Source of the DNA: UBA8752 sp964223495
Lineage (GTDB): Bacteria > Bacteroidota > Bacteroidia > Flavobacteriales_D > Sanyastnellaceae
DNA length: 44,787 nucleotides
Direction: 5' to 3'
Assembly (NCBI GenBank): GCA_964223495.1
Contig: CAXQGL010000059.1
Coordinates: 1 to 44,787, forward strand
Positions 32,730 through 42,211 of this stretch are shown piece by piece. The notes under the pieces were generated by a model. It ran no database searches and was not told the origin of the DNA. It worked only from the letters and a program-made list of their open reading frames with translations. Both the position numbers and the translations under genes were made by a program. Each line of letters starts with the position of its first letter. Positions within the stretch are counted from its first letter, which is position 1.

Positions 32730-34547
32730 TCAGCGGATCATGAGCCGCTGTGACCAGATGCCGCGGCCTTCCAACTCCAGGGTCAGCACGTAGGCTCCGG
32801 CATTGAAGGGAGCGGCATCGAGGAAATACTTGCTCGGTCCGGCAGGAAAAATTCCGGTGTGAAGCAACGCCACGGCACGTCCGGTGGCATCGCGCAGCAC
32901 CAAGCGGCCTTCTGTTGCTTGGCTCAATTCCACAGGAACACAGGTGATGGCGGAAGCAGGGTTTGGGAAGGCAGGTTGGAAACCGGCGAATTCTGCTACA
33001 CCACCCATGCCGGACACCACGATTTCACCGACCCGGAACTGCCAGTAGCCTTCGGGCGCGGGCATGGGGCGCTCCTGCACCTTGCCGCTGATGGAGGTGC
33101 CCTCCACATAGTATTGGACCACGCTGTTTTCCTCCTGGGCGGGAATCTCGGCCGACCACATGTCGTCCATTCCCTGGACCATGCCGACTACGTTGTAGTC
33201 GACTGCACCTTCAAGCCGCCAGAAAAGCCGCGCGTTCTCGATGCCGGACCGGTGTTGGACCAATGCCTCAACCGGATAAGGGTTGGCCGTATCCTCCGTG
33301 TCATCAAGGGGCTGATGGCTGATCAGGAGAGGATCCTCCACTCCGACACTGTGGGTGATGCAGTGGATGGCACCACTCGCGGGGATGATCTGGTTGCAAT
33401 TGATGCCGACCACGTTGTACCCGGGCATGGCATCCTCATAAATGGCCAAGGCCGTGGTATCGTACTCTTCGTAATAGGTGGGCACCAGGATGGTGTTGTT
33501 GACGAACACGGAATTGGTGTAGGTCATGTAGTCCCCGCCGTCGTCGGGATATCCGCCACCCCATCCCGGCTCCGGGGGTGAGGGGATGCGGATGACCTCG
33601 AACGGAGTGCCCCATTTGCTCGTGAAATTGGAGAGGACATATTCGAGGTTGGCTTCGATCTGGGGGCCGTCGGCCACTCCTTCCGGATACTCGGCCATCA
33701 GAATCGTCTCCTCGTCGAGCAGCTTCATGTGCATGTCGATGTGGTGGATGCCGTCATAGGGCAGCGTTTCCATGCGCACATAGGTATGCAGGCCCATGAA
33801 GTCCGCGAGGACGCCTTCGATGCCCTCGATGCTCTGGTCGGGGAATTGGGTGCCCCACCAAGTGCCTCCGCCCGAATTCTCCTCCACGATCAGGTCGGAG
33901 GCGAAGCCCATGCCGAAGCCGTCACTCATGAAGTTGCCACCCGTATTCATGAGGTCGTGTGGAGCCGCAGTGGTCTCATAGAGGGTGATGCCCATCTCGT
34001 CCGCGATCACCTGGGGAGACACGTCATCGTCCGGTCGTGGGCGGTTGTAGAGCCAATCCACGATGATGCGGTCGTCCACGCCATTGCCATACACGGTGTT
34101 GGGGCCATAGTCCCGGATCCACACCGAATTCAGCTCGGTCCCGAGGATGGTGATGTTGTCCAATGTGGCGGCGGGCCCTCCGCTGTTGCTGGACGTGATG
34201 TAGTCTTCTATGCCTGCGATTTCATCTTCTTCCGCGAGAATGAAGACCTCACATTCCTGGGCGGCATTGACGACGATTTGCTTCTCGATGGCATAGTATC
34301 CCTTCCAACCGACGCAGAGGATCTCGATTTCCTCCCATTCTGCCATGGTCCTCAGCCCATCGAATTCAGGCGGGGTGGTTTCACCACGGGTGGCAAACGC
34401 AGGGTATGGGTGGGCTTCATAGAAGACCGCCTCCCGCGGATCCACACCATGCGAAAGGGGGGAGTCGAAATTCTGGGCCCGCGATGTGTTCGTGAGCAGG
34501 AGGATGCCGATCAGGCCGAAGGAAACGGAGAAGAGGCGCTGGCGCAT
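32730..34547 (-). CDS. Secreted peptidylarginine deiminase-like protein with T9SS tail
   Basis: A 605-residue protein of the PAD_porph family, which hydrolyses the guanidine group of arginine or agmatine. Signal peptide (1-24, ending SRAQ). The catalytic domain shows Asp146 (SVWIRDYGPN), His269-Ile-Asp271 (HHIDMHMK), Asn345 (TYTNSVF) and Cys396 (AIHCITHS), matching the order seen in Porphyromonas gingivalis PPAD. An Ig-like region (about 420-505) and a type A T9SS sorting domain (about 522-605, with PAFPNPAS and ending RLMIR) follow. Cytoplasmic agmatine deiminases are about 370 residues and lack these parts, so an exported protein deiminase is the better call. Real substrate unproven. ATG 34547 starts the signal peptide. 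Confidence 0.9.
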   Translation of the reverse strand: MRQRLFSVSFGLIGILLLTNTSRAQNFDSPLSHGVDPREAVFYEAHPYPAFATRGETTPPEFDGLRTMAEWEEIEILCVGWKGYYAIEKQIVVNAAQECEVFILAEEDEIAGIEDYITSSNSGGPAATLDNITILGTELNSVWIRDYGPNTVYGNGVDDRIIVDWLYNRPRPDDDVSPQVIADEMGITLYETTAAPHDLMNTGGNFMSDGFGMGFASDLIVEENSGGGTWWGTQFPDQSIEGIEGVLADFMGLHTYVRMETLPYDGIHHIDMHMKLLDEETILMAEYPEGVADGPQIEANLEYVLSNFTSKWGTPFEVIRIPSPPEPGWGGGYPDDGGDYMTYTNSVFVNNTILVPTYYEEYDTTALAIYEDAMPGYNVVGINCNQIIPASGAIHCITHSVGVEDPLLISHQPLDDTEDTANPYPVEALVQHRSGIENARLFWRLEGAVDYNVVGMVQGMDDMWSAEIPAQEENSVVQYYVEGTSISGKVQERPMPAPEGYWQFRVGEIVVSGMGGVAEFAGFQPAFPNPASAITCVPVELSQATEGRLVLRDATGRAVALLHTGIFPAGPSKYFLDAAPFNAGAYVLTLELEGRGIWSQRLMIR

Positions 34548-34565
34548 GTGAAGGGATTTCTGGGT

Positions 34566-34573
34566 GAAAGTTA
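34566..34573 (-). promoter_or_regulatory. -7 promoter box of the deiminase gene
   Basis: TAACTTTC on the minus strand, 18 bases before ATG 34547. No TTG lies at the right distance; the nearest is 14 bases upstream. Confidence 0.45.
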
Positions 34574-34584
34574 ACGCCGGCCCC

Positions 34585-34627
34585 AAACAAAAGGTGGCCC
34601 GGGGACACAGGGTCCAAGGGCCACCTT
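34585..34627 (-). terminator. Intrinsic terminator of the TonB-domain lipoprotein gene
   Basis: Minus strand: AAGGTGGCCC (34627-34618) pairs with GGGCCACCTT (34600-34591), and the run TTTTGTTT (34592-34585) follows. A smaller GGAC/GTCC pairing can form inside the 17-base loop. Confidence 0.88.
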
Positions 34628-34646
34628 CGGGAAATGCAATCCTGAA

Positions 34647-35066
34647 TCAGTCCATGCGGAACAGTACGGGCAGGGTGATGGTCGTCGAGATGGCCTTGCC
34701 CTCCTTGGTGGCGGGGGCCCAGTTCGGCATGGCCATGGCGGCCGCCACGGCAGCACTGTCGAGAGCAGGGTGCAGGGATTCCAGTACGTGTGCGTTGGTC
34801 ACGGCACCGGTCTCCGAAATGGTGAATTCCACGAAGACTTTGCCTTCCACACCATCCGCCTTGGCGGATTCCGGATAGCTGACCTCACCGGCAATGAAGG
34901 ACATCACGGCGGCGGCACCGCCCGGGAATTCGGCGGAAATGACTTCTGAGGAGGTGTCGGGGGCTTCATCCTGGGGAGCCTCGGCACCTTCGGCACAACC
35001 GGCGAGGAGCAAGCCGGCAAATGCTCCGGCGATGACGCCGGAAAGGGAGCGGGTGAATCGAATCAT
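34647..35066 (-). CDS. TonB C-terminal domain lipoprotein
   Basis: A 139-residue protein. The signal peptide ends in the lipobox LLLAGC (Cys24), so it should be lipid-anchored. A short acidic linker precedes a TonB C-terminal domain: VSYPESAKADGVEGKVFVEF, then ISETGAVTNAHVLESLHPAL and MPNWAPATKEGKAIST. In TonB this fold binds the TonB box of outer-membrane receptors. Here the usual transmembrane helix and long Pro-rich spacer are missing, so it cannot energise transport alone; it may act as a soluble or outer-membrane-side adaptor. ATG 35066 lies 4 bases after a TAATTTCG box. A strong terminator follows, so it is a single-gene unit. Confidence 0.88.
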   Translation of the reverse strand: MIRFTRSLSGVIAGAFAGLLLAGCAEGAEAPQDEAPDTSSEVISAEFPGGAAAVMSFIAGEVSYPESAKADGVEGKVFVEFTISETGAVTNAHVLESLHPALDSAAVAAAMAMPNWAPATKEGKAISTTITLPVLFRMD

Positions 35067-35070
35067 GTTC

Positions 35071-35078
35071 CGAAATTA
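35071..35078 (-). promoter_or_regulatory. -7 promoter box of the TonB-domain lipoprotein gene
   Basis: TAATTTCG on the minus strand, 4 bases before ATG 35066, predicting a leaderless mRNA. No TTG at the 19-base distance. Confidence 0.55.
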
Positions 35079-35095
35079 GGGGAATCCCCTGCACA

Positions 35096-35770
35096 TCAGA
35101 TGCCCTGCAGCACGCGCAGCACCGATGCGGCGTCCACGGCATGCCCGCCTTCGAAGGTGTGGCGATGCAATCGGGCCTGTTCACCCCCGCCTTCGCACCA
35201 GAGTTGCTCCGATGTCCGGAACCCGGACTCCACATTGTCGATGTAGGGATCGGAAAGTCCCGCAATCAGATGCAGGTCGGGCGCCGACTTCAGTGCGGTC
35301 ATTTCTCCGGGGAGGTCGGGAGGAATGACGCCGCTGTGGGCGATGGCGCCTTGCCAGCTGTCCGCCCCGCGCGCTCCCAGTGCCATCCAGCGCATGGCCG
35401 TCGCCACGCCCTGGGAGAATCCGAGCATGACTTCCGGTCCGTCACCGGCATGCCCCAAGGCGGAGCGCAGTTTGTCGAGATACAAGACATAGTCCTGGAT
35501 GTCCAGCAGCCGGTCTTCGCGGGTCATCCAGCTGGCACCGACCCTGCCTTCGGTGCCCTGCAGATAGAACCTGTGTCCACCCTCCGGTGCCACCACCCGC
35601 CAACCTGCATCAGCCAACGGCTGGAATTTCCGGATGAAATACTCGGCCAGTTGACCATAGCCATGAAGCGCATAGAGGGTACCGGTTCGGGTGGGCCCAT
35701 CCGGCCCAAGGGTCCAATAGCGCGCCGTGCGCGTCACTTCTAGGTGGGCGGACTCCGCGCGGTCGGTCAT
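35096..35770 (-). CDS. Alpha/beta hydrolase, carboxylesterase/phospholipase type
   Basis: A 224-residue cytoplasmic protein. The oxyanion region is ALHGYGQ (34-40), the nucleophile elbow is GFSQG with Ser119, the acid is Asp174 in GLSDPYID and the base is His210 in FEGGHAVD, a full catalytic triad in the order of the bacterial carboxylesterase/YpfH group. These cut short-chain or acyl esters; the substrate is not evident. ATG 35770 shares one base with the stop of the upstream lipoprotein gene (TGATG), so it is the last gene of the uvrD operon. The open frame continues upstream in another gene's region and is ignored. Confidence 0.88.
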   Translation of the reverse strand: MTDRAESAHLEVTRTARYWTLGPDGPTRTGTLYALHGYGQLAEYFIRKFQPLADAGWRVVAPEGGHRFYLQGTEGRVGASWMTREDRLLDIQDYVLYLDKLRSALGHAGDGPEVMLGFSQGVATAMRWMALGARGADSWQGAIAHSGVIPPDLPGEMTALKSAPDLHLIAGLSDPYIDNVESGFRTSEQLWCEGGGEQARLHRHTFEGGHAVDAASVLRVLQGI

Positions 35771-36423
35771 CACCAGGTCAAATCGAGGTTGGCCGATCCG
35801 AATGCGGGACAGAATAAGGAATCGACGAACAATCCATCCGGTTGTCCGACCAAGGCCACGTCCAGATCTGCGCCCCAGGTCATCCACCGGTTGCCATGCA
35901 TCAGGCATGACCATGCCGAATCGGCGCCGATGCCTGCGAGCACGACCTGTGACGTCGGGCAACACTCACACGGGAAATCCTCTCCGAGGTTGAAGCGCAT
36001 CATGTCGGTCGAATCCTCGGGGGCCACGCTGGAGAGGGAGACATGCAGGGTGCACACTGCATGCAGCCCCACTTCCAAAGGGTAGGCTTCATTCGGGTAC
36101 AGGTCTTCGGGATCGAGGGTGCCGGCCGAGGCGAAGTGGTTTTCAGCCGCCGCTGTCCACCGCAGGGAATAGCTGCTCTTCCGGGGAAACACCACCGAGA
36201 ACCGGCCGATGGCATCCGAAGTCGCCTCAGCCACGACCATTTCAGCCTGCAGTGCCCCATCCTCCACGGCACGCTCGTACAGGATGAACTCCGTGTCCTC
36301 CAATTCCACGCGATCGGGCAAAGTCAAGGCCTGCCCATCGATGCGCAACGCCATGCCTTCCGTGCGCCGCTCACATCCGCAGAACAAGAGACAACAGACA
36401 CCAAGGGCAAGCCGCGTGCTCAT
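35770..36423 (-). CDS. Hypothetical lipoprotein
   Basis: A 217-residue protein with no family I can name. The N-terminus MSTRLALGVCCLLFCGC is a lipoprotein signal peptide with lipobox LFCGC (Cys17). After it come beta-rich segments (MALRIDGQALTLPDRVELED, GRFSVVFPRKSSYSLRW) that resemble a small carboxypeptidase-regulatory or transthyretin-like fold, and a Cys-rich stretch CECCPTSQVVLAG followed by CLMHGN, which could bind metal or form disulfides. Its ATG overlaps the uvrD stop by 4 bases and its stop touches the hydrolase start, so it is translated within that operon. The link between a DNA helicase, a lipoprotein and a hydrolase is unexplained. Confidence 0.7.
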   Translation of the reverse strand: MSTRLALGVCCLLFCGCERRTEGMALRIDGQALTLPDRVELEDTEFILYERAVEDGALQAEMVVAEATSDAIGRFSVVFPRKSSYSLRWTAAAENHFASAGTLDPEDLYPNEAYPLEVGLHAVCTLHVSLSSVAPEDSTDMMRFNLGEDFPCECCPTSQVVLAGIGADSAWSCLMHGNRWMTWGADLDVALVGQPDGLFVDSLFCPAFGSANLDLTW

Positions 36424-38720
36424 CCCAGGACCTCGAGTTTGGCGAATTTGAGCAACAGCTGCTTCTGTCCTGCCGAGGGGAAGAAGACCGTGGCCTTGAC
36501 GTTGGGGGCCTCTCCTTCCAGCTTGAGCACCTTGCCTTTTCCGAACCGCGCGTGCTTCACCTCGACACCGGCCGCAATGCCACCCACCGTTGCTGTGGTT
36601 CCGGCCGCAGAGGCAACATCCGCACGGGTGGCGTCCGAGACCTTTCGCATGCCCGGCCGCGGAGGTGCACCACCGGTCGGCCGACCGGAGGGCATGGACT
36701 TGTAGAATGTGCTCCGAGCCGCATTGAAATCGAAGGGCTCCGATCTCCGGGCATCGACCACAGGGAGGTTGAGGTATTGTTCATCCACCTCCTCGATGAA
36801 CCTGGACGGCTCGTTCTGCATCAGTTGCCCCCAGCGATAGCGCGTCAGGGCATAGCTCAAGGTGGCCTTTTTTTCAGCCCGGGTCAGCGCGACATAGAAC
36901 AGCCTTCGTTCCTCCTCCAGCTCTTCCCGGGTATTGAGGGCCATCTGACTTGGAAAGAGGTTTTCTTCGAGACCTACGATATATACATGTGGGAATTCAA
37001 GTCCCTTGGCGGCGTGTATGGTCATCAATGAGACCTTGTTGTCGTCCCCGTCGTCCTGATCGGCATCCGTGAGCAGGGCCACGTCGAGCAGGAAATCACC
37101 AAGGGTGCGGATGGCTTCCGGATTGACTGGATCCGCCTGCTCCGAAAATTCCTTCATGCCCGCCAGGAGTTCTTCGACATTCTCATAGCGCGCTACACCT
37201 TCCGGGGTCTTGTCCTTGTGCAGCTCGCGGAGCAGACCGGTGTGCTGCGCGATGTGGTGGCCCAGATCAAAGGCCGTCGCCGTCTCCAGTCGGGTGGCAA
37301 AACCCTCGATCATGGTGGCGAAGTCTTGAAGCTTGCCCCAGGCGGCACCTTTGAGGTCGGCCGGCTTGCGCATCGGATCCTTGAGCACCTCCCAGAGCGA
37401 GCATTCGTGATGGGCGGCAGCCACGGTCAACCGGTCCATGGTCGTTTTGCCGATGCCCCGTGCCGGGTAGTTCACCACACGCTTGAATCCCTCATCATCC
37501 GAGGGGTTGGCCACAAGTCTGTAGTAGGAGATGAGGTCCTTGATCTCTTTGCGTTGGTAGAAGCTCAGACCACCATATATACGGTAGGGCACATTGCGCT
37601 TTCGAAGTTGCTCCTCGAAGGCGCGGCTTTGGGCGTTGGTGCGATACAGGATGGCGAAGTCCTTGTTCTCCGCCTGTTCGCGGGACCGCGTCGTCAGGAT
37701 GGCGTCCGCAACGAATCCGCCTTCATCATTGTCGCTCAGCGCGCGGTGCACGTCGATTTTTTCCCCGGCATCATTGCCTGTCCAGACTTCTTTTCGGATC
37801 TGGTCCTGGTTCTTCGCGATGACCGTATTCGCCGCCTCCACGATGTTCTTCGTACTCCGATAGTTCTGCTCAAGCTTATAGACCACGCAGTCCGGATAGT
37901 CCCGCTGGAAATTGAGGATGTTCTGGATGTTCGCGCCGCGGAAGCTGTAGATGCTCTGCGCATCATCCCCGACAACACACACATTTTCACGGGCGGCACC
38001 GAGCTGCCGGATGATCATGTACTGGGCGAAGTTGGTGTCCTGATACTCATCGACCAGGATGAAGGCGAATTTCTGCTGGTACTTGTGGAGCAGGTCCGGA
38101 AAGTCGCGCAACAGCACATTCGTCTTGAAGAGAAGGTCGTCGAAGTCCATCGCACCCGATCGCTGGAGCCGGGCATCATAGCGGGCATAGATTTCTGCGA
38201 TGCGGGGCCGGCCTGCTTGCTGGTCTTCTCCGACGATATCGGGATTGCGGGCGTAGTCCTGCGGGCCGATGAGGTTGTTCTTGGCCCCTGAGATCCTTCC
38301 ATGGATGGAGCTGGGCTTGTACAGCTTGTCGTCCAACCCCAGTCCCTTGATGACGTCCTTGACTACGCTGCGGCTGTCCTGGGTGTCGTAGATGGTGAAG
38401 TTGGAGGGGTAATTGATCCGCTCGCTCTCGATGCGCAGGATGCGGGCGAAGACGCTGTGGAACGTACCCATCCAGATATTGCGTGACTCGGCGTCCCCGA
38501 GAATGCGACCGATGCGCTCCTTCATCTCCCGGGCCGCCTTGTTCGTGAAGGTCAGCGACAGGATGGTGAAGGGGTCGACACCCTGGTCGATCAGGTGGGC
38601 GATGCGGTGGGTCAGCACACGGGTCTTCCCGGAACCGGCGCCCGCGACCACCATCATGGGGCCTTCCACATGGCCGGCTGCTGCCTTCTGCGCCTCGTTC
38701 AATCCTTCCAGCATCTGCAT
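36420..38720 (-). CDS. uvrD: UvrD/PcrA-type ATP-dependent DNA helicase
   Basis: A 766-residue superfamily 1A helicase for nucleotide-excision and mismatch repair. Motif I (Walker A) is AGAGSGKTRVL (about 26-36). Motif II is LVDEYQDTN, followed by GDDAQSIYSFRGA (motif III), QNYRSTKNI (motif IV), SLMTIHAAKGLEFPHVYIVG (motif V) and EERRLFYVALTRA (motif VI). The C-terminal 60 residues form the Tudor-like RNA-polymerase-binding domain (EVKHARFGKGKVLKLEG), as in PcrA. All motifs are intact. ATG 38720 is used; a second ATG two codons later is possible. A perfect TACATTTG box stands 4 bases upstream. Confidence 0.96.
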   Translation of the reverse strand: MQMLEGLNEAQKAAAGHVEGPMMVVAGAGSGKTRVLTHRIAHLIDQGVDPFTILSLTFTNKAAREMKERIGRILGDAESRNIWMGTFHSVFARILRIESERINYPSNFTIYDTQDSRSVVKDVIKGLGLDDKLYKPSSIHGRISGAKNNLIGPQDYARNPDIVGEDQQAGRPRIAEIYARYDARLQRSGAMDFDDLLFKTNVLLRDFPDLLHKYQQKFAFILVDEYQDTNFAQYMIIRQLGAARENVCVVGDDAQSIYSFRGANIQNILNFQRDYPDCVVYKLEQNYRSTKNIVEAANTVIAKNQDQIRKEVWTGNDAGEKIDVHRALSDNDEGGFVADAILTTRSREQAENKDFAILYRTNAQSRAFEEQLRKRNVPYRIYGGLSFYQRKEIKDLISYYRLVANPSDDEGFKRVVNYPARGIGKTTMDRLTVAAAHHECSLWEVLKDPMRKPADLKGAAWGKLQDFATMIEGFATRLETATAFDLGHHIAQHTGLLRELHKDKTPEGVARYENVEELLAGMKEFSEQADPVNPEAIRTLGDFLLDVALLTDADQDDGDDNKVSLMTIHAAKGLEFPHVYIVGLEENLFPSQMALNTREELEEERRLFYVALTRAEKKATLSYALTRYRWGQLMQNEPSRFIEEVDEQYLNLPVVDARRSEPFDFNAARSTFYKSMPSGRPTGGAPPRPGMRKVSDATRADVASAAGTTATVGGIAAGVEVKHARFGKGKVLKLEGEAPNVKATVFFPSAGQKQLLLKFAKLEVLG

Positions 38721-38724
38721 TTTT

Positions 38725-38732
38725 CAAATGTA
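38725..38732 (-). promoter_or_regulatory. -7 promoter box of uvrD
   Basis: TACATTTG on the minus strand, a perfect TAnnTTTG, 4 bases (AAAA) before ATG 38720. The nearest TTG (38749-38747) is 14 bases upstream of the box, closer than normal. Predicts a leaderless uvrD mRNA. Confidence 0.65.
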
Positions 38733-38801
38733 GCGGACTTGGCTTCCAACACATTGCCTCACATGCACCTCCTCGGGTGAAATGAACTGCACAATTACAT
38801 G

Positions 38802-38831
38802 TTGGAATTCCCGGCATTTCACGTAGTTTTG
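38802..38831 (+). promoter_or_regulatory. Promoter of the ribosomal protein operon
   Basis: TTG at 38802-38804, exactly 19 bases, then TAGTTTTG at 38824-38831: a perfect Bacteroidota -33/-7 promoter. It is the best promoter in the window and leaves a leader of about 65 bases before rpsL. Confidence 0.9.
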
Positions 38832-38834
38832 CAC

Positions 38835-38872
38835 CCCCGTTGAAAAATGGGGCAGGGGCTTATTTGTCCCTG
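38835..38872 (+). promoter_or_regulatory. Two small hairpins in the rpsL leader
   Basis: CCCC (38835-38838) with GGGG (38849-38852), and directly after it CAGGG (38853-38857) with CCCTG (38868-38872). They lie in the 5' leader of the operon and could be a target for control by a ribosomal protein. Stems are short, so this is tentative. Confidence 0.4.
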
Positions 38873-38902
38873 ATTGATTGAAAACGACGCCATTAACAAG
38901 CA

Positions 38903-39277
38903 ATGCCGACGATCCAACAGTTGATCCGCAAAGGCCGCACGGATAAGGTGTATACCTCCAAGTCCGCCGCGCTCGACTCATGCCCCCAGCGCAGGGGTGT
39001 GTGTGTCCGGGTCTACACCACCACGCCGAAGAAGCCGAATTCCGCGATGCGGAAAGTCGCCCGTGTGCGCCTGACCAACGGAAACGAGGTCAATGCCTAC
39101 ATCGGTGGAGAAGGACACAACCTCCAGGAGCACAGCATTGTGCTGGTTCGTGGTGGACGTGTGAAGGACCTGCCGGGTGTCCGCTACCACATCGTGCGTG
39201 GCGCCCTCGACACCGCAGGAGTTGAAGGCCGCAACCAGCGTCGTTCGAAGTACGGAACCAAGCGCCCCAAGAAGTAA
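38903..39277 (+). CDS. rpsL: 30S ribosomal protein S12
   Basis: A 124-residue decoding-centre protein of the small subunit. MPTIQQLIRKGR is the normal start, with TTTPKKPNSAMRKVARVRLT in the middle. The Lys residues linked to streptomycin resistance when mutated are both wild type: Lys43 in PKKPNSA and the Lys in GGRVKDLPGVRYH. The C-terminus SKYGTKRPKK is complete. It is the first gene of the operon, behind a strong promoter and a structured leader. rpsG follows 6 bases later. Confidence 0.98.
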   Translation: MPTIQQLIRKGRTDKVYTSKSAALDSCPQRRGVCVRVYTTTPKKPNSAMRKVARVRLTNGNEVNAYIGGEGHNLQEHSIVLVRGGRVKDLPGVRYHIVRGALDTAGVEGRNQRRSKYGTKRPKK

Positions 39278-39283
39278 TCTGAC

Positions 39284-39751
39284 ATGCGCCGTAGACAAGC
39301 AAAAAAGCATCCGCTGATTCCGGACCCCCGGTTCAACGATACTGACGTCACGTATTTCGTGAACAACCTGATGCTGAAGGGAAAGAAGAACACTGCCTTT
39401 GACATCTTCTATTCTGCAATCGACAAGGTGACGGAGCGCACGGGAGAAGATGGCCTCGAGCAATGGAAGCAAGCGGTGGATGCCGTGACCCCCAATGTCG
39501 AGGTGCGCAGCCGCCGTGTGGGAGGTGCCACCTTCCAGATTCCCCAACCCATCAGGGACAGCCGCAAGCGCAGCATGGCTGTAAAGTGGATCATCAGCTA
39601 CGCCCGCCTCCGCAATGAGAAGACCATGGCGGACCGCCTGGCTGCAGAAATCATCGCAGCGAACAAGGGTGAAGGCGCCACCTTCAAGAAGAAGGAAGAC
39701 ACCCACCGGATGGCTGAAGCCAACAAGGCTTTCTCCCACTTCCGATTCTGA
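39284..39751 (+). CDS. rpsG: 30S ribosomal protein S7
   Basis: A 155-residue primary 16S rRNA binder that nucleates the 30S head. MRRRQAKKHPLIPDPRFNDT and the basic VEVRSRRVGGATFQIPQPI segment identify it. Length fits the short bacterial form. The gap from rpsL is only 6 bases, so the long rpsL-rpsG spacer that S7 binds for feedback control in E. coli is absent here. fusA follows after 35 bases. Confidence 0.98.
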   Translation: MRRRQAKKHPLIPDPRFNDTDVTYFVNNLMLKGKKNTAFDIFYSAIDKVTERTGEDGLEQWKQAVDAVTPNVEVRSRRVGGATFQIPQPIRDSRKRSMAVKWIISYARLRNEKTMADRLAAEIIAANKGEGATFKKKEDTHRMAEANKAFSHFRF

Positions 39752-39786
39752 CCAAGACAACCTCCCACCACACCACCTCCGAAATC

Positions 39787-41889
<2,103 letters not shown>

Positions 41890-41900
41890 TAGAATCAGAG

Positions 41901-42206
41901 ATGGCGCAGAAAATCCGCATCAAGCTGAAGAGCTACGACCACAATCTGGTCGACAAGTCCGCAGAGAAGATCGTGAAGACGGTCAAGTCCACCGGAGCTG
42001 TCGTCAGTGGTCCGATTCCGCTCCCCACCCACCAGCGCATCTACACTGTGCTGCGTTCACCCCACGTGAACAAGAAGTCCCGTGAGCAGTTCGAGCTCAG
42101 CTCTTACAAGCGCTTGCTGGACATCTACAGCAATTCTTCCGCTACGGTTGACGCGCTCATGCGCCTCGAGTTGCCGAGCGGTGTCGAAGTTGAAATCAAA
42201 GTCTGA
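41901..42206 (+). CDS. rpsJ: 30S ribosomal protein S10
   Basis: A 101-residue head protein of the 30S subunit, also NusE in antitermination complexes. The family core VVSGPIPLPTHQRIYTVLRS and the following SPHVNKKSREQFEL are intact, and it ends LPSGVEVEIKV. Following fusA directly joins the str and S10 operons into one unit. rplC is 5 bases downstream. Confidence 0.98.
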   Translation: MAQKIRIKLKSYDHNLVDKSAEKIVKTVKSTGAVVSGPIPLPTHQRIYTVLRSPHVNKKSREQFELSSYKRLLDIYSNSSATVDALMRLELPSGVEVEIKV

Positions 42207-42211
42207 CGGAC

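Noticed and set aside
32730..34547. Plain agmatine deiminase
   Set aside because: The signal peptide, Ig-like region, T9SS tail and 605-residue length do not fit the cytoplasmic enzyme of about 370 residues.
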